A model generated the notes under the pieces. That model saw nothing but the letters and a program-made list of their open reading frames with translations. It made no database searches and was not told where the DNA came from. From positions 547,001-607,500 of the forward strand of contig JACVTC010000013.1 in the NCBI GenBank assembly GCA_016946835.1: a stretch of 60,500 bases of DNA, given 5' to 3'. The DNA comes from Neocallimastix lanati (nom. inval.). Taxonomy: Eukaryota; Neocallimastigomycota; Neocallimastigomycetes; Neocallimastigales; Neocallimastigaceae. Each line of letters starts with the position of its first letter. The stretch's first letter is position 1. Positions 1 to 20,410 of the stretch are shown one piece after another. The position numbers and the translations under genes are program-made.

Positions 1-2480
1 ATTTTAGTCTCCTTTTGATTTTTAACTTCTTGTAATCTTAACCAATCTTCCCATTTTCCATAATCGTCCAAACAGCCACAGTAATCATCAGTATATTCAA
101 TTCCTTTTTCATGGTAGAATCGTCTGGTTAATTCGTATACTGTTTCTTTTATCTTCTGGTTATCTATAACCTGATTTATAATCTTTGTTATTCTCATTAT
201 AGGTTTAATCTCCTTTCTTTCAGCTTTAACTTCATTTTCTTATTGTACCATGTAGATGCTTTCATCTTCATACTTTCCTAATGAATCTACATCTGGTAAT
301 CCTGGCCTCTTACCATCAATCTTATAAACCTTAGGTTGCTTGTTATTGACATCTATTTTCCTATAAATAGACCATGAACCTAAAATTATTGGTCGTGGCA
401 TAACCTTAGCTAACTCCACCTTGTATTAAAGTCATACCATTTGACTTTACCAGCTTCACTTTTATCTGGAACTCCTTTGTCACCTGAGGTATTAACACTT
501 TACCAGTGGCAGTAGTAAATGTTAAGGGTCGATCCTTAATTTGGATTCCCATTTCTTTGGCTAATTGTGGATGGATCATGTTAATCTTTAAACCAGTATT
601 ATATAACACTTTTAGGTTCTGAAGCTCCTCTCTAGTATGTAAGTTACTTATTTTGGCTTCTGGCTCATACTTTTCGTACTTAGGCTCATCTTGAGCTAAT
701 AGCGTGGTTTTAGGAATCTGGTTGTTACTAGTCGTGTGGGAGTCCTTAAAATAATTTTGATTGTTGCTTGATCTCGTACCAAAATCTTTACCACTATTGT
801 GGTTATTATCTCCTTTTTCTTTTTTGTTATTTACTTTCCTTGTAGACTCTCTTCTACTAAAATCACTTTTATCGCCTCAGCGATTATCGCTGTTCCTCCT
901 TCTCTTACCCTCATTATCCTTGGAAAATCTTCACGAGTCCATCATTCCTTAATAGGGTCATGATGACTATCTTTCTTTCGAGGTTATATTCATATCTTTC
1001 TAAGTATTCTTCCTTATTATCCGCGGGAAAGGTATCATACCTTTTTTAAGCAAGTTACGTATCCTTATATTGTTTGTTTTTCGGCAGCTAAGTCATAAAA
1101 AGCTTCCCGAACCGAAGGTCTTACTTACTGTACCAGTAACAATCTTTTAGTTTCATCTGTGAGCTGAAGTATTCTGCTTAATCGATTGAACTCGGAGAGG
1201 TATTCATAGGCTTTTCCCTATTCGTGTCTCAATTTAAGCATAGCAGTTTTTACCTCCCCCAAAGTTCGCTCAGTTTTAATTTCTTGTAGCAACCTATCCA
1301 TCAATCTTTGTGGTTGCGGGTCATCTCTTTGTTTGAATACCTTATCCATCTGGTACCACTTTTTACCTGCTCCCTGTAAGTGATCTTCGATGAAGTACAG
1401 CATAGCAGTAGATTCGGACTGGTAGTACTTTTGGTGTCTACCAAAGTATCTATCAGCCTATCCATAAATAATTCTACATCTCCTGTTTCACCATTAAGCA
1501 TTGGGATGTCTCTTTCGTACTCGCAGAGTACGCATCTGTCATTATCACATCTTCCATTAAGCTCTTAGTAATAATAGGTGGCTTGGGTTGATAATACGTT
1601 TAAATCTAGCTTCTTTCATATCTATATGTAGTGGAAGGGGTTTACTTGTAGGTGTTTGAGCATTCTTTTGAGTTTTCCAAGCTAACTTTAACAAGCGCTC
1701 GATCTCTTGCTGTTAAGTATAATTAACTGCCATCAACTTTTCAATCTTTTCCTCGAGCTCCTTACGATACATCCTTTCCTGCTTTTGGTTCGCATCCTAG
1801 AATTCTTCAATCATATTAATCTTTTGACCTTTATCTTAGAGATCTTTTTGGAGTTTCTTTCCTTTTACCTAGTCCTCATTCAGATAGGTTTCAATCTTTT
1901 TTAATTCGTTATCAACAACGGCTTCTTTACCTTTACCTTCAGCTATCTGCTATTGTAAATATTCTTCAACTTTTCGAAGCTCTATTACACTAGCTTGACT
2001 ACTAGTCTCCTCCTCAACCACCCTTCTTTCAACTTCACCAAACAGTTGGGCCACAGCTAGGATGAAGCTACTAAGTTCAGCTTCAATTTTGGCAAGCCTA
2101 GTCTCACTTTGGGTCTGCGTCTCTTCTAGCCTTGATACTATCTGTTGTTGGCTACTAAGTAGCATATTTCTAAATTCTTCCATTTGGTTATTTATCAAGG
2201 CAGCGATGTCCATGGCTCCACCACTTTTGTTCTTGCGCGAGCTCTCACCTTGGGTAGCTTCGGACTTACTAGCCTCAGGCACCGCAGCTGGTTTAGGTTT
2301 CGATGCAGCTGGCTTCTCAGAAGTACTTGTGGTTTTCTTGTCTACTCTATTTTAAGGAGCTTCAGCATGAGTAGGACTGTTTTCTGTGACCACATTTCCC
2401 ATCAAACTTTTCAATAAACCATTTCTTGTAGTTTTTCTAGTGCTGTCTTGGGTTTTCATGTTCTTGCTTTTCTTATCCAT
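1..2480 (-). mobile_element. Degenerate Ty3/gypsy-type LTR retrotransposon, gag and protease part (cut by window edge)
   Basis: Read on the minus strand, a Gag-like frame starts at the ATG at 2480 (MDKKSKNMKTQ) with an Ala/Lys/Glu-rich head and a coiled-coil stretch around 2280-1700. A retrotransposon Gag core follows at about 1500-1080, with the recognisable segments YEYLSEFNRLSRILQL and VREAFYDLAAEK. No CCHC zinc knuckle was found; a basic Asn/Lys/Ser linker (about 900-700) sits where one would be expected. A retropepsin-like segment lies at about 620-400 and a linker toward reverse transcriptase runs off the left edge. The frame is broken by about ten in-frame TAG/TAA stops plus shifts, so the copy is dead. 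The family call rests on the domain order and the Gag core; the LTRs were not located. Confidence 0.82.
404..620 (-). pseudogene. Retropepsin-like (aspartic protease) remnant of the gypsy element
   Basis: The frame reads LKVLYNTGLKINMIHPQLAK and then a beta-rich stretch ending LIQGG. In retropepsins this position is normally hydrophobic-D-[ST]-G-A; here the triad is N-T-G, so the catalytic Asp appears replaced by Asn (GAT to AAT, a G-to-A change on the coding strand). It follows the Gag region and precedes a linker, the usual order in Ty3/gypsy elements. The missing Asp and the flanking stops indicate an inactive copy. Confidence 0.65.
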
Positions 2481-4316
2481 TTACTTATCTTACGGATTTA
2501 TCTATTTTATAATTTTTTCGTTCACTTAATTGGATTTATCTAAATACTTATAAATACTTATGGGTTTGCATACTTGAATTTATTTGGTGGATAAATTTTT
2601 ATCTACTTAATTTTTTTCAATAATAAAAAACTAATAAAATATATATATAATTTTTTTTAAAAAAAATAAATGAATATGAAATTAATAATTTAGATAATTT
2701 ATTATAAAATATTTTCTTTCACTCCCGAAGTCTTGTATATATAAATTTACACAAAAAATGACTACTCGGATAGAAAAAGCGAATTTTATTTGGTATAGTA
2801 CGAAATTTTTATTAATTAAAAAAAATTTACCAAAAATTGCAATTAATATATTTATAAATAAAAATAGAACGATTATAAATTTTTATTATTAATATTTATA
2901 AATAAAAAGAGAATGATTGTAAATTTTATTATTAATATTTACAAATAAAAATAGAATGATTAAATTTTTATTATTAATAGTTATTTTGATATTTTATTAT
3001 TTGACTATATATTTATTATTTTTATTCATTAAATTTTATTAAAATTTTTATTTTATTTTATTTTTTAATATATATTTTCAAATTTGAATAATTTAACTAT
3101 TTATTTATATTATTTAATCTTACTATTAATTATAATTAATTAGTCTCAATTAGTAATAATCTTTATTATTTCTATAGCTCATTTTAATATCTTAAGAAGT
3201 AAATAATGATTTTTTACAATTTTTTTACAATCATTTTGCACTAGCAAGTAAATATTTTTACTATCAAAATTTAATAATTATCATTGATTTATTAATATTA
3301 AATATTGATATGAGATAGAAATAAAAACTCTAATTAATAATAAATTTATGTTAATTAAGAAATGTAGTAAAAGCATAAATTTATGTATTAATCTAGTTTT
3401 TATTGTATTTCTTATTAGAAATTAATTTATATATTTTTTATTATTTAATTTAAACATTAATGAAAGTAAATTAATATTTATACTTTAATATAGGAAAAAT
3501 TTATTATAGTAAATAATTATAAAAGAGAAAAATATTTAGAAATAGTTTTATTTCTTTGTCCAAGAATAAGAAATAGTAGATTAGTGTAATTCTTGAGATC
3601 AAAATATGAAAGTAAATATTAATTTTAATAATAAATGTTAGTTTACATTTTTAATAATGATAAGCAAATGTAATTCTTCTAAATAAATAAAATTTAAATA
3701 AAATTATTTTTATAAAACATATAAATTATATCCCCCAAATAAAGAATAAACTTTAAAAGAGCCGAACCTGAACTTCGTACTTTATCAATATATTATTTAT
3801 AAAAATTATTCAAGAATATTTCGTAGAGTTGACGATATCACGATATCTGTATGAGACTGTAGTGTATTCTATTGTTAATTTTTTGAATTTGATTGTTTTG
3901 GAGCATGTGAAAAAAATAATTAGACTATTTTCAATCAAGGTCTTTTTGGACTTTAGCAAAATTTAAAAAAAAAAAAATTATTGACAATTTTTGACCTATT
4001 TTTTGAACTTAAATTTTTTGGTTCTGAATTTTTGAACCTAAAATAAATATTATTAAAGTTTTTAGGACTATTTAAAATTTTAGATCTTTTTAATATTGGG
4101 TTGGGTTGCTTAATAAAAAAAATAATAATAATATAATAAAGAAAATTCAAAAATACATATAAAAAGATTTTGCAAGGCTATTAAGAGTTAACTTAGTTAT
4201 TGATAAATACCTAGTCTTCATAAATTTAAAATACTCAATATGTAAAAGTTAATTATGACATAAACATAACTCAAATCATTAATATCTAAAAAAATGAAGA
4301 AATACTCTATATGGAG

Positions 4317-4356
<40 letters not shown>

Positions 4357-4515
4357 TAATATGAAAGATAAAAGCAATTATAAAAAAACTTGAAAAGAAA
4401 TATTTTTTAAAAAAAAAAAAGTTAAAGAAAAACTTTACTTTAAAATATATTTTTTCAAGTATGACTTAACAGTAGATAAACTCCATGAAAAAATAAAAGT
4501 TTACTATATGGAGTT

Positions 4516-4561
<46 letters not shown>

Positions 4562-5290
4562 AGAATTAGAATATGCTGAAAGTTTCATTAAAGAATAATT
4601 AAAATAAAAATAATAAAATCTATAATTCGTAATTATTAACATAAAAAAAAAATTAAACAAACAGATAAAAAATGTATTATTTGTATATACCCTACATAAA
4701 AATTATATTAAAATGTTGAAATATATACTATGATAAATTAAATATATATTATATAGTACTAGTTGTAATTTATAATATTTATATATAAAAAATCATTTCA
4801 TCTTAATTTTTATTATAACCTTATATGTTTATTATTAATAATAAAGATATCTAAACAAAACTATTGCCATAAACTACTTAACAATGCTTATTTAAATTAA
4901 TAAAATAATAAATTGATATAATTACTAGCCACCATTTAATAAGAAAGATGATTTTATTTTTATATATTATTTTCGTAATTTAAATAAGCCTCAAAAAATT
5001 AAATTATCATTATTTTCTTTTTGGATTTATTTAAACTTTTTGATAAAATTAAAGGAAAAATTTTTAAAATAAAAATTTTTTATAAAAAATTATATTTTTT
5101 AATTTACGAAAGAAAAACAGTATTTAAATATTTTCATATATTTCTTTATATATAATGATTCCTCAATTTTAAATTTAATTGATTTAAAAAATTAATTTAA
5201 TCATATTATTTGTTTAAATTATTGTTCATTTTTTATTATTATTATTTTTAATAATACGCTTATATATATTTTTATTGTTATCATAACAAT
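2481..5290. other. AT-rich intergenic region with a degenerate tandem repeat and homopolymer tracts
   Basis: No gene was found. Around 2850-2976 a unit of roughly 55 bp (AATAAAAATAGA.CGATTATAAATTTTTATTATT) recurs about three times with changes. Long A tracts occur at 4322-4352 and 4517-4559. A slightly more complex patch at 3760-3900 (GACGATATCACGATATC) might be part of an eroded LTR of the neighbouring gypsy element; no TG...CA ends or duplicate copy were seen, so this is unproven. Confidence 0.5.
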
Positions 5291-7165
5291 ATGTCTATAC
5301 CTTTACCAGTAGCTGGTGGAAAAGTTTCATTTTCAAATTGGCCAAAAAATAACAGAAATGATCAGGATTTAAGTAATAAAGAAAAAGTATTAAATAAATT
5401 TAGTAATAAATATCATCCATATAATAAGGTAACAGAAAATAAAATTCAAGATTTTCAAATAGACTCAGAAGAAAATAAAAATAATGAGTATGTATCATCT
5501 TTTTTATCAAAACTTCCTATTTATAAATCTCAATCACCAAAAAAGAGCTCAAATCTTATAAATAATAGGTCTTATGAAGGCAGTAATTATTATAAAGGTC
5601 TAGATGGACAATCACTTGATGATGGACCACCTCGTATAACACTTGATGAAATTAGTTCAAGTCCAGAAAAGCAATCTTTTTCACAAAAAATAAAAACAAT
5701 TCATTATTTACCTCAATTTTATAATCCAGAGAACAATAATGATAATAATAATAATAATAGTAATAATAAATTAAACTTTTTTGGTAAAAAAAATTCACAA
5801 TATAATAATAATAATAGTATTTCTTCAAATGATAATAATATAAAATCTTCACAAAAAAATAATATTTTGAATAACTATACAAATATTGGAATAAATAAAA
5901 ATCTTAATTCTATTGTAGTGTATGGATATCCATCTTATTTAGAAAATGAAATTATTCAACACTTTAAAGAATTTGGTGAAATTTCATCGTATGATTCAAT
6001 CCAAGAAAATAATTGGACATTAATTACGTATAGAAATAGTTATAGCGCAAGAAATGCCTTGAAACATGAAAATATTTTCATGTTTAAAAATAATATTATT
6101 GGAGTGATGGCTCATTACGACTATTTAAAATTGATAAATTCAAATCAGCTTAATATGCCTTCGACTTCAAATGGTTTACCTTCTCTAAATAATCTCAATA
6201 GTAATACTATTAATTCTATTAATAGTAGTAATAATCAAATTGAAACATTTAACAATAATAGTAATAATAATAATAATAATTTATTCAATAATGATATAAG
6301 CAGTCAATCTCTAAAAAGTACCTCAACCTGGAATGACGGTATATTTAATGAATCACTAGATAATAATCAAACATTATTAAATAGAAACATTATAAATAGT
6401 TCACCTAATAGAATTAAAATTAATTCTAATTCACCCCAACATTTTAATTCACATATGAGTATTGATGTTGATATAAATCAGAAAAGTGATTTTTCTTCTA
6501 CTATGAATATGAATTCGAATTCAATAAAATCATTTGATATACAAGAAAATAATAACACTAATAATTTACTTAAAAAGAATACTGTTCGATTTTCTCTATC
6601 TAATTCAGCAGATAGCCCTAGTCAATTCGATAATATTTTAAATAATTCCACTCGTTCATCACCGAATAATTCCATGAATGTAAGTCCTCTAAGAAATGAT
6701 AGCAATAGCAACAGCATAGGCGATGGTAATAGTACTGAAAATCATATCTTCCGAAGTTTATTTACTTCTGATACTCATAAAAAAATAAATAAATTAAGTG
6801 ATTTAACTCCTGCAGGTACTAAATTTAATCCAAATCTGATATCTATGGACTATAAAGATAAAGATATGACTGCTTCATCATCGTCATCCAGTATAAAACC
6901 CACTTTTAGTCAAACTAATCCATTTGCAAAAATGCTTAATGAAGAAGAAATGAATTTTGATAAAAAAGAAAATAAACCAACATTCACTAGAAAATCAAAT
7001 ATATTTCATCAATCAAAATATTCTTCAAGAAAATCGCTAAATGCATCCATTACCATTCCAAAAATTGGAAATAATAAAATTACCAAGCCTAGTTCTTCAT
7101 CAAACGTTAAAAACAGTCATTCCAGTTTATTAGGGAAAATGGTAGAACTTGTTTTTGGATGGTAA
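5291..7165 (+). CDS. NUP53: Nucleoporin Nup53/Nup35-type with RRM_NUP35 domain
   Basis: A single-exon 624-residue protein. The N-terminal third is Asn/Ser-rich and carries a GPPRITLDEI segment (about residues 112-121) like the short motifs upstream of the RRM in this family. Residues about 204-278 form the atypical Nup35/MPPN RRM: SIVVYGYPSYLENEI, HFKEFGEI, NWTLITYRNSYSARNAL and NNIIGVMAHYD. The chain ends LLGKMVELVFGW, matching the C-terminal amphipathic membrane-binding helix ending FGW that is typical of Nup53/Nup35. Family knowledge: these proteins link the inner ring of the nuclear pore (Nup155/Nup170, Nup93/Nic96, Ndc1) to the pore membrane. The middle and C-terminal linkers are low complexity and contain Ser-Pro sites. 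The ATG is the first in frame after an AT-rich leader containing TATATATA-like sequence. Confidence 0.93.
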   Translation: MSIPLPVAGGKVSFSNWPKNNRNDQDLSNKEKVLNKFSNKYHPYNKVTENKIQDFQIDSEENKNNEYVSSFLSKLPIYKSQSPKKSSNLINNRSYEGSNYYKGLDGQSLDDGPPRITLDEISSSPEKQSFSQKIKTIHYLPQFYNPENNNDNNNNNSNNKLNFFGKKNSQYNNNNSISSNDNNIKSSQKNNILNNYTNIGINKNLNSIVVYGYPSYLENEIIQHFKEFGEISSYDSIQENNWTLITYRNSYSARNALKHENIFMFKNNIIGVMAHYDYLKLINSNQLNMPSTSNGLPSLNNLNSNTINSINSSNNQIETFNNNSNNNNNNLFNNDISSQSLKSTSTWNDGIFNESLDNNQTLLNRNIINSSPNRIKINSNSPQHFNSHMSIDVDINQKSDFSSTMNMNSNSIKSFDIQENNNTNNLLKKNTVRFSLSNSADSPSQFDNILNNSTRSSPNNSMNVSPLRNDSNSNSIGDGNSTENHIFRSLFTSDTHKKINKLSDLTPAGTKFNPNLISMDYKDKDMTASSSSSSIKPTFSQTNPFAKMLNEEEMNFDKKENKPTFTRKSNIFHQSKYSSRKSLNASITIPKIGNNKITKPSSSSNVKNSHSSLLGKMVELVFGW

Positions 7166-15570
<8,405 letters not shown>

Positions 15571-17159
15571 AGAAAATAAAGAAAAAAAAAAAAACGAGCA
15601 AAAGGAAAACGAAAACAAAAGCGAATGAAAAAAAAAAAAAAAGGAATAAAATAAAATAAAATAAAAAAATAAAAACATAAAAACATAAAAACATAAAAAA
15701 TAAAAATATTGCAAAATAAAAATTAATAAATAAATAAATTAAAATAATAATAAAAAATAAAAATAAAAAATAATAATAATAATAATAATATTAAATTAAA
15801 ATTAACATTAAAAAAAATATACTAATAATAATAAACTATAAATAATAAATAAATAATAAATGTTTTTTTAAATAAATTAATTTTTAATATTATTTTTTTT
15901 TTTTTTTTATTTTTATTTTTATTTTTATTTTTATTTTTATTTTTATTTCATATCATTTCATTTTATTTAAAAAAATAATATAATAAATATAATAAATATA
16001 ATAAATAAATAAAAAATTAATAAATAATTAATATATAAAAAAATTTAATACATTTATATATATAGATAAATAAATAACTAAATTAAATAAATTATCCAAT
16101 ATAAATTTTAATTTTTTTTAAAAAAAAAAAAAATTAAAAAAAATAAAATAAAGTAAAATAAAATAAAATAAAAATAACTGAGCTTTTTCTTTTATATATA
16201 TATATATTTATATAATTTGATATTAAGGCTTAAATTAATTTTAAAAAAATTATATATATTAAATATAATATTTATTTGTTTATTTATTTATTTATTTAAT
16301 TTTTTTTTTTTTTTTTTTTATAAAAAAAACTAGGAATAAACTTTATCTAATGATATTATAAAAAAAAAAAAAAAACTATGTTTAAGGGTATAGAAAACAA
16401 AACGACCTCTAAACTCTTCTCTTATTCATTTCATCCATCCAACGATAACTCCATTATGAGATAAAAAAAAAATAAAAAAAACATGATAAATATAAACATT
16501 AGAGGCCAATACATGAACGATTCATACATGAAAAAAAAAAAATAATTAACAAAATTATTAACAAAATTAAACGAGAAAAAAAAAAAACATACACACACAC
16601 ACACACAATTAATAAAAAAATAATAATAATAATAAAGATTAGTTGTCCCAATTTTGAATGTAATAAATATTTCAAATAATAATAAAGTAATATTCAAAAA
16701 AAAAAAAAAATGAATCATTAAATTCAGTAAAAAAAAAAAAAAAAAAAAAGGGACATTGGAAGCGAATAAACCTCACCCTCCAAGATGATACGATCTCTGT
16801 TTTAAAAAAAAAAAAAAAAAAAAATTTAAAAAAAAAAAAAGGGAATTCTTATTCAGGATTAAGATTTGAATGGACGAATGAGGATCATGATGAGAAAGTT
16901 TGGTCTACTCCTTTAAAAAAAAAAAAAAAAAAATGGTATTTTTGGCCAATTAGGTTGGGATAGTGAGTGATGTGGTGTAGAGATGGTCACCAAATTAGAT
17001 GAATATATAAAATAAAAAAAGGTTTTAAAAGATTATAAAAAGTATTAATTAAAAAGTAGTTCATCCTAATATACAATTTTGAAAAGAATTATGTTGGAAG
17101 TAAATAGGAAATGCCTATAGATATGTACTTAAAACAAAAAGTTTAATTTATTTGTAGAC

Positions 17160-17160
<1 letters not shown>
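15571..17160. other. Gene-free low-complexity region downstream of VPS16, with scattered unassigned complex patches
   Basis: Mostly A- and T-tracts, TTTTA repeats (15910-15950) and a CA run at 16590-16608. Small patches of mixed composition at 16378-16460, 16750-16800, 16840-16915 and 16940-17010 are separated by poly(A) tracts. Short open frames occur (a 28-codon one from 16378), but none could be linked to a family. They may be debris of the Rep-type insertion that follows or of another element. Confidence 0.45.
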
Positions 17161-17169
<9 letters not shown>

Positions 17170-17197
<28 letters not shown>

Positions 17198-17560
17198 AAC
17201 TATTGATGAAAAATTAAACTGGTTATTGGATAACATAACAAAGAAAAGTTAGAAGAAAAGTTAAAGTATTTAGTTGAAGAAGAAAAAAAGCTATACCAAC
17301 TACTGGTATGAACACTACTGATGAATGTATATACTTAACTGAATGAATTGAAAAACAAGAGAAAGAAAGAAAAGCTAAAAGCAGTAGTAGTAGTAGAAGT
17401 CCTTAAGAAAAAAGAGGAGAAGACCTAGAAGTAACCATAGATGAAATTACAAGAGAATTTTTTAGAAAAATTACAGTAAACTACTATTAGAAAATAGAAG
17501 AACTAAAGCTGAGATTTTTAACTATGATTACAAACAAAAAAAAAAAAAAAGAAGAAAAAG
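17170..17560 (+). pseudogene. Decayed coding-like stretch immediately upstream of the Rep relic
   Basis: Frames with non-simple amino-acid composition interrupted by stops: LTIDEKLNWLLDN near 17196, then a frame with Lys/Glu-rich sequence, SSSSSRSP near 17380-17402 and TIDEITREFFRKI near 17435-17475. It is bounded on both sides by poly(A) tracts and is on the same strand as the Rep helicase motifs, so it may be part of the same insertion. No family was recognised. Confidence 0.35.
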
Positions 17561-17599
17561 TTTGGTCGATTTTTTTTTTAGTAAAATAAATTTGAAATT

Positions 17600-18420
17600 A
17601 TAATAAATTAATTAACGATATCTGTTTAAAAGCAAACCGCCAAGTAAACCCAACAGAAACTATCATTGCAAATTCTATATACCTTGGAAATTATATAATT
17701 ATATTATTTGGTTAGATAACTGGGTTAAAAAGGTGGAGGACCGGTGAAGAAATGGAATCTAGATCTAAAAGGATTGATTAGTATCGGTCCATCAAGAACT
17801 GGTAAAACCAGTTTAATATCGCTTTTATTTAGGTAAATTTTCGTTATTTCAAGAATATTTGGAACTCTGATAAATAGGAAGGGGTTTAATTACTTTTTAA
17901 TGTCATGGATGATATGGATGCTAGTGATGAAAGTAAAGGTCTCAATTTTTTGTTGGTACAAATCCTTCTTCGGTGTTCAGGATGCTATTACAATCACTGA
18001 TAAGTTTAAACCCAAAACAAGATATTATTAATGGTAAGCGTTTAATTTTAATTTGGTTAAACAATTATGATTTTGTAAAGAAAACTTTCCCATCTAAAAC
18101 TGCTCAACAATATTATTGAATGTAATATGGAAATTGTATACTTAAAAACATCCATTATTTGAATTATCAGAACCAATGGAATGGATTGAAGGACATTCTG
18201 ATTATATTGAATGGGATCCTAAAACTACTTGGTATTACCAAATTTGTTGTTAGTAACAAAGATAAATGTTACAACAAACACTTCTCTAAATACTTGAATG
18301 TTAATACTTATTGATGAAACTGAGAAGGTAATTAAACATTTTGATGAAATAGAACCAATATCTGAAAGAAGAGAACGTTTACAAGAAGAACAAGATACTT
18401 TTTAGCGAATCTGGTAAATG
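17600..18420 (+). pseudogene. Degenerate CRESS-DNA virus-type Rep (SF3 helicase part), endogenised
   Basis: The superfamily 3 helicase motifs of Rep proteins from circular ssDNA viruses appear in the correct order and spacing but in different frames. Walker A is GPSRTGKTS at 17786-17812. A Walker B-like NVMDDMD is at 17899-17919, about 28 codons later. A B'-like block with FFGVQDA and TDKF starts near 17954. A motif C-like hydrophobic strand ending WLNN (INGKRLILIWLNN) lies at about 18027-18065. The pattern resembles Gemini-/Genomoviridae-related Reps. Frameshifts and stops between blocks show it is broken. Open stretches further 3' (18170-18400, Glu/Arg-rich) may be the C-terminal tail. The N-terminal HUH endonuclease motifs (HxH, YxxK) were not recognised. 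Alternative: a Rep from a related plasmid rather than a virus. Confidence 0.72.
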
Positions 18421-18599
18421 GATCAGATAACGGGAGGCCTTCTAAAAAAAAAACTAGAACTAAAAATTGAAGCATCAATAAGAATTATGAATCGTTATGA
18501 CTCCTCTGTGCCCTCTTTAGAAACTAAAAATCATCATTTAAACTTATTATATCAAATGTCTTAACAATTATTATTGGCTCGTACATAATAATTTACATT

Positions 18600-18960
18600 A
18601 TAATGATAAATTTCCCAATTAATGGAATGGCGACAAAAATTATTTTAAAGATATTTATCATAATAATAAAATTAATTGAGGAGTATAAATATAAAAAAGA
18701 GCATAACTGTTCAAGAACCAACCCTGCTAGTCCTGTTAGCCCTGTTAGCCCTGTCTTAAACAGCATTTTCAGTAAGTTGATGCTCACTCCTTGAGTTAGC
18801 ATTAACTACGCCAATAAACCGTCAGGAAGAGTCACCTCCTGGACATAAGTACTAATCCTAGCCCTAGTACAAGCCCTAGCTCTAGCTTTATAGGCATAAT
18901 TTTCTGTTAATAGAGAAGCCGACACACGTTACACATCAAGAAATGGAATAGCTGTTTTTA
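18600..18960. other. Unassigned complex segment with short CCTGTTAGC and CCTAGC repeats
   Basis: Between the Rep relic and the poly(T) duplications. CCTGTTAGC-like units repeat about three times at 18725-18755, and a Ser/Pro-encoding stretch (NPSPSTSPSSS) lies at 18855-18885. Both strands carry 60-70-codon open frames over the same interval; neither resembles a known domain. It could be the remnant of a Ser/Pro-rich surface protein gene, but this cannot be supported further. Confidence 0.35.
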
Positions 18961-19038
18961 TACATATAAATATGTTGAAAGTTTTATATATATTATATAT
19001 ATATATGTTGAATGTTTTTTTTTTTTTTTTTTTTTTTT

Positions 19039-19236
19039 ATATTGAAAGAATCATCCACCAGAAATGAAATGATTTTTATATATATATATATATATATATT
19101 GAAAGAATCATCCACCAGAAATGAAATGATTTTTTATATATATATATATTGAAAGAATGAAAGAATCATCCACCAGAAATGAAATGTTTTTTTTTTTCAT
19201 ATTGAAAGAATCATCCACCAAAAATGAAATGATTTT
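19039..19236. repeat. Tandem repeat A, four copies with TA/poly(T) spacers
   Basis: A 38-bp core (ATTGAAAGAATCATCCACCA followed by .AAATGAAATG) occurs at 19039-19076, 19097-19134, 19149-19190 (with a small internal duplication of GAAAGAAT) and 19199-19236. Spacers are TA runs or T runs of different length. Confidence 0.93.
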
Positions 19237-19254
19237 TTTTTTTTTTTTTTTTTT

Positions 19255-19465
19255 TGGTTCTTAAATCAAAAACCCTCCCCAATTTCCTTTTTTTTTTTTT
19301 ATTTTTTTTTTTATTTTTTTTTTTTAGTATAATTTTTTTTTTTTTTTTTTTTTTGGTTCTTAAACCAAAAACCCTCCCTATTTTTCTTTTTTTTTTTTTT
19401 TATTTTTTTTTTTTATTTTTTTTATTTTTTATTTTTTTTATTTTTTTTTTTTTAGTATAATTTTT
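19255..19465. repeat. Tandem repeat B, two copies delimited by poly(T)
   Basis: A core GGTTCTTAAA[TC]CAAAAACCCTCCC, followed by a T-rich tail ending TTTAGTATAATTTT, occurs twice: from 19256 and from 19355. The tails differ mainly in T-tract length. Confidence 0.9.
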
Positions 19466-19593
19466 TTTTATAATTTAAATTCAATACCATCAACATCTCC
19501 TTCCACCACCGCCACCAAGAAAGGAAGTGAATATCATCGGTAAACCATGTCACATCAATATTTAAACACATCTCCTTTTTATTTCAGAATAAT

Positions 19594-19647
<54 letters not shown>

Positions 19648-19994
19648 TGATTTTTTTTTTTTTTTTTTACCAAATTGATCGATTCATCACCATTATTAAA
19701 GTTACTGATAGGATTTATATTTATTTTTTTTTATTAAACTATCACTAATATATTAATATTCCCTATTTTTCACTATCAATACAACAGCAACAGCAACAAC
19801 AACAACCATGGTTAACAAAAATTATTTTTATTGTTAATTATATACCAAGTATGATATACTTTCGTGACTAATCACCATTAAAATCTTTTACTTGATTCCT
19901 CATTATTCATTTATATCTGTAATAACTGGTCTTTACCATACACTATAGATTGATATTCGAAAAAAAAAAATATTTAGAAATGATAGGAAAAAAA

Positions 19995-20035
<41 letters not shown>

Positions 20036-20131
20036 AACTTAATTTTTTAACCCATTATTGGAAAAGAGAGAAGCCAATGATGATAGCTATATTCTACCAT
20101 CTGAGGGATTGCCTCCTTTTTTTTTTTTTTT

Positions 20132-20281
20132 ATGAATAGAAACTATGGATATGTGTTGATTTCCATGTTTTTTTTTTTTTTTTTTTTTATGAATAGAAAC
20201 TATGGATATGTGTTGATTTCCATGTTTTTTTTTTTTTTTTTTTTTATGAATAGAAACTATGGATATGTGTTGATTTCCATG
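20132..20281. repeat. Tandem repeat C, three identical 36-bp copies separated by poly(T)
   Basis: A 36-bp unit beginning ATGAATAGAAACTATGGATA and ending GATTTCCATG occurs at 20132-20167, 20189-20224 and 20246-20281. Copies are essentially identical and separated only by about 21 T residues. Confidence 0.95.
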
Positions 20282-20288
20282 GTTTTTT

Positions 20289-20325
<37 letters not shown>

Positions 20326-20326
<1 letters not shown>

Positions 20327-20410
20327 AAAAATCACCATTCCAAATACGTTTTTCTTTTTTTTTTTTTTTTTTTTTTTTTTTGAAAAATCACCATTCCAAA
20401 TACGTTTTTC
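20326..20410. repeat. Tandem repeat D, two identical 29-bp copies separated by poly(T)
   Basis: The unit GAAAAATCACCATTCCAAAT+ACGTTTTTC is present at 20326-20354 and 20382-20410, with a T tract between and after. A more diverged pair (GATTT.TAAAGA.. and GATTTAAAAAGT..) follows at about 20440 and 20509. Confidence 0.93.

Noticed and set aside
18725-18900. Telomere-like CCTAGCCCTAG sequence
   Set aside because: Units are irregular (CCTAGC, CCTAGT, CCTAGCTC) and encode Ser/Pro in one frame; there is no tandem TTAGGG/CCCTAA.
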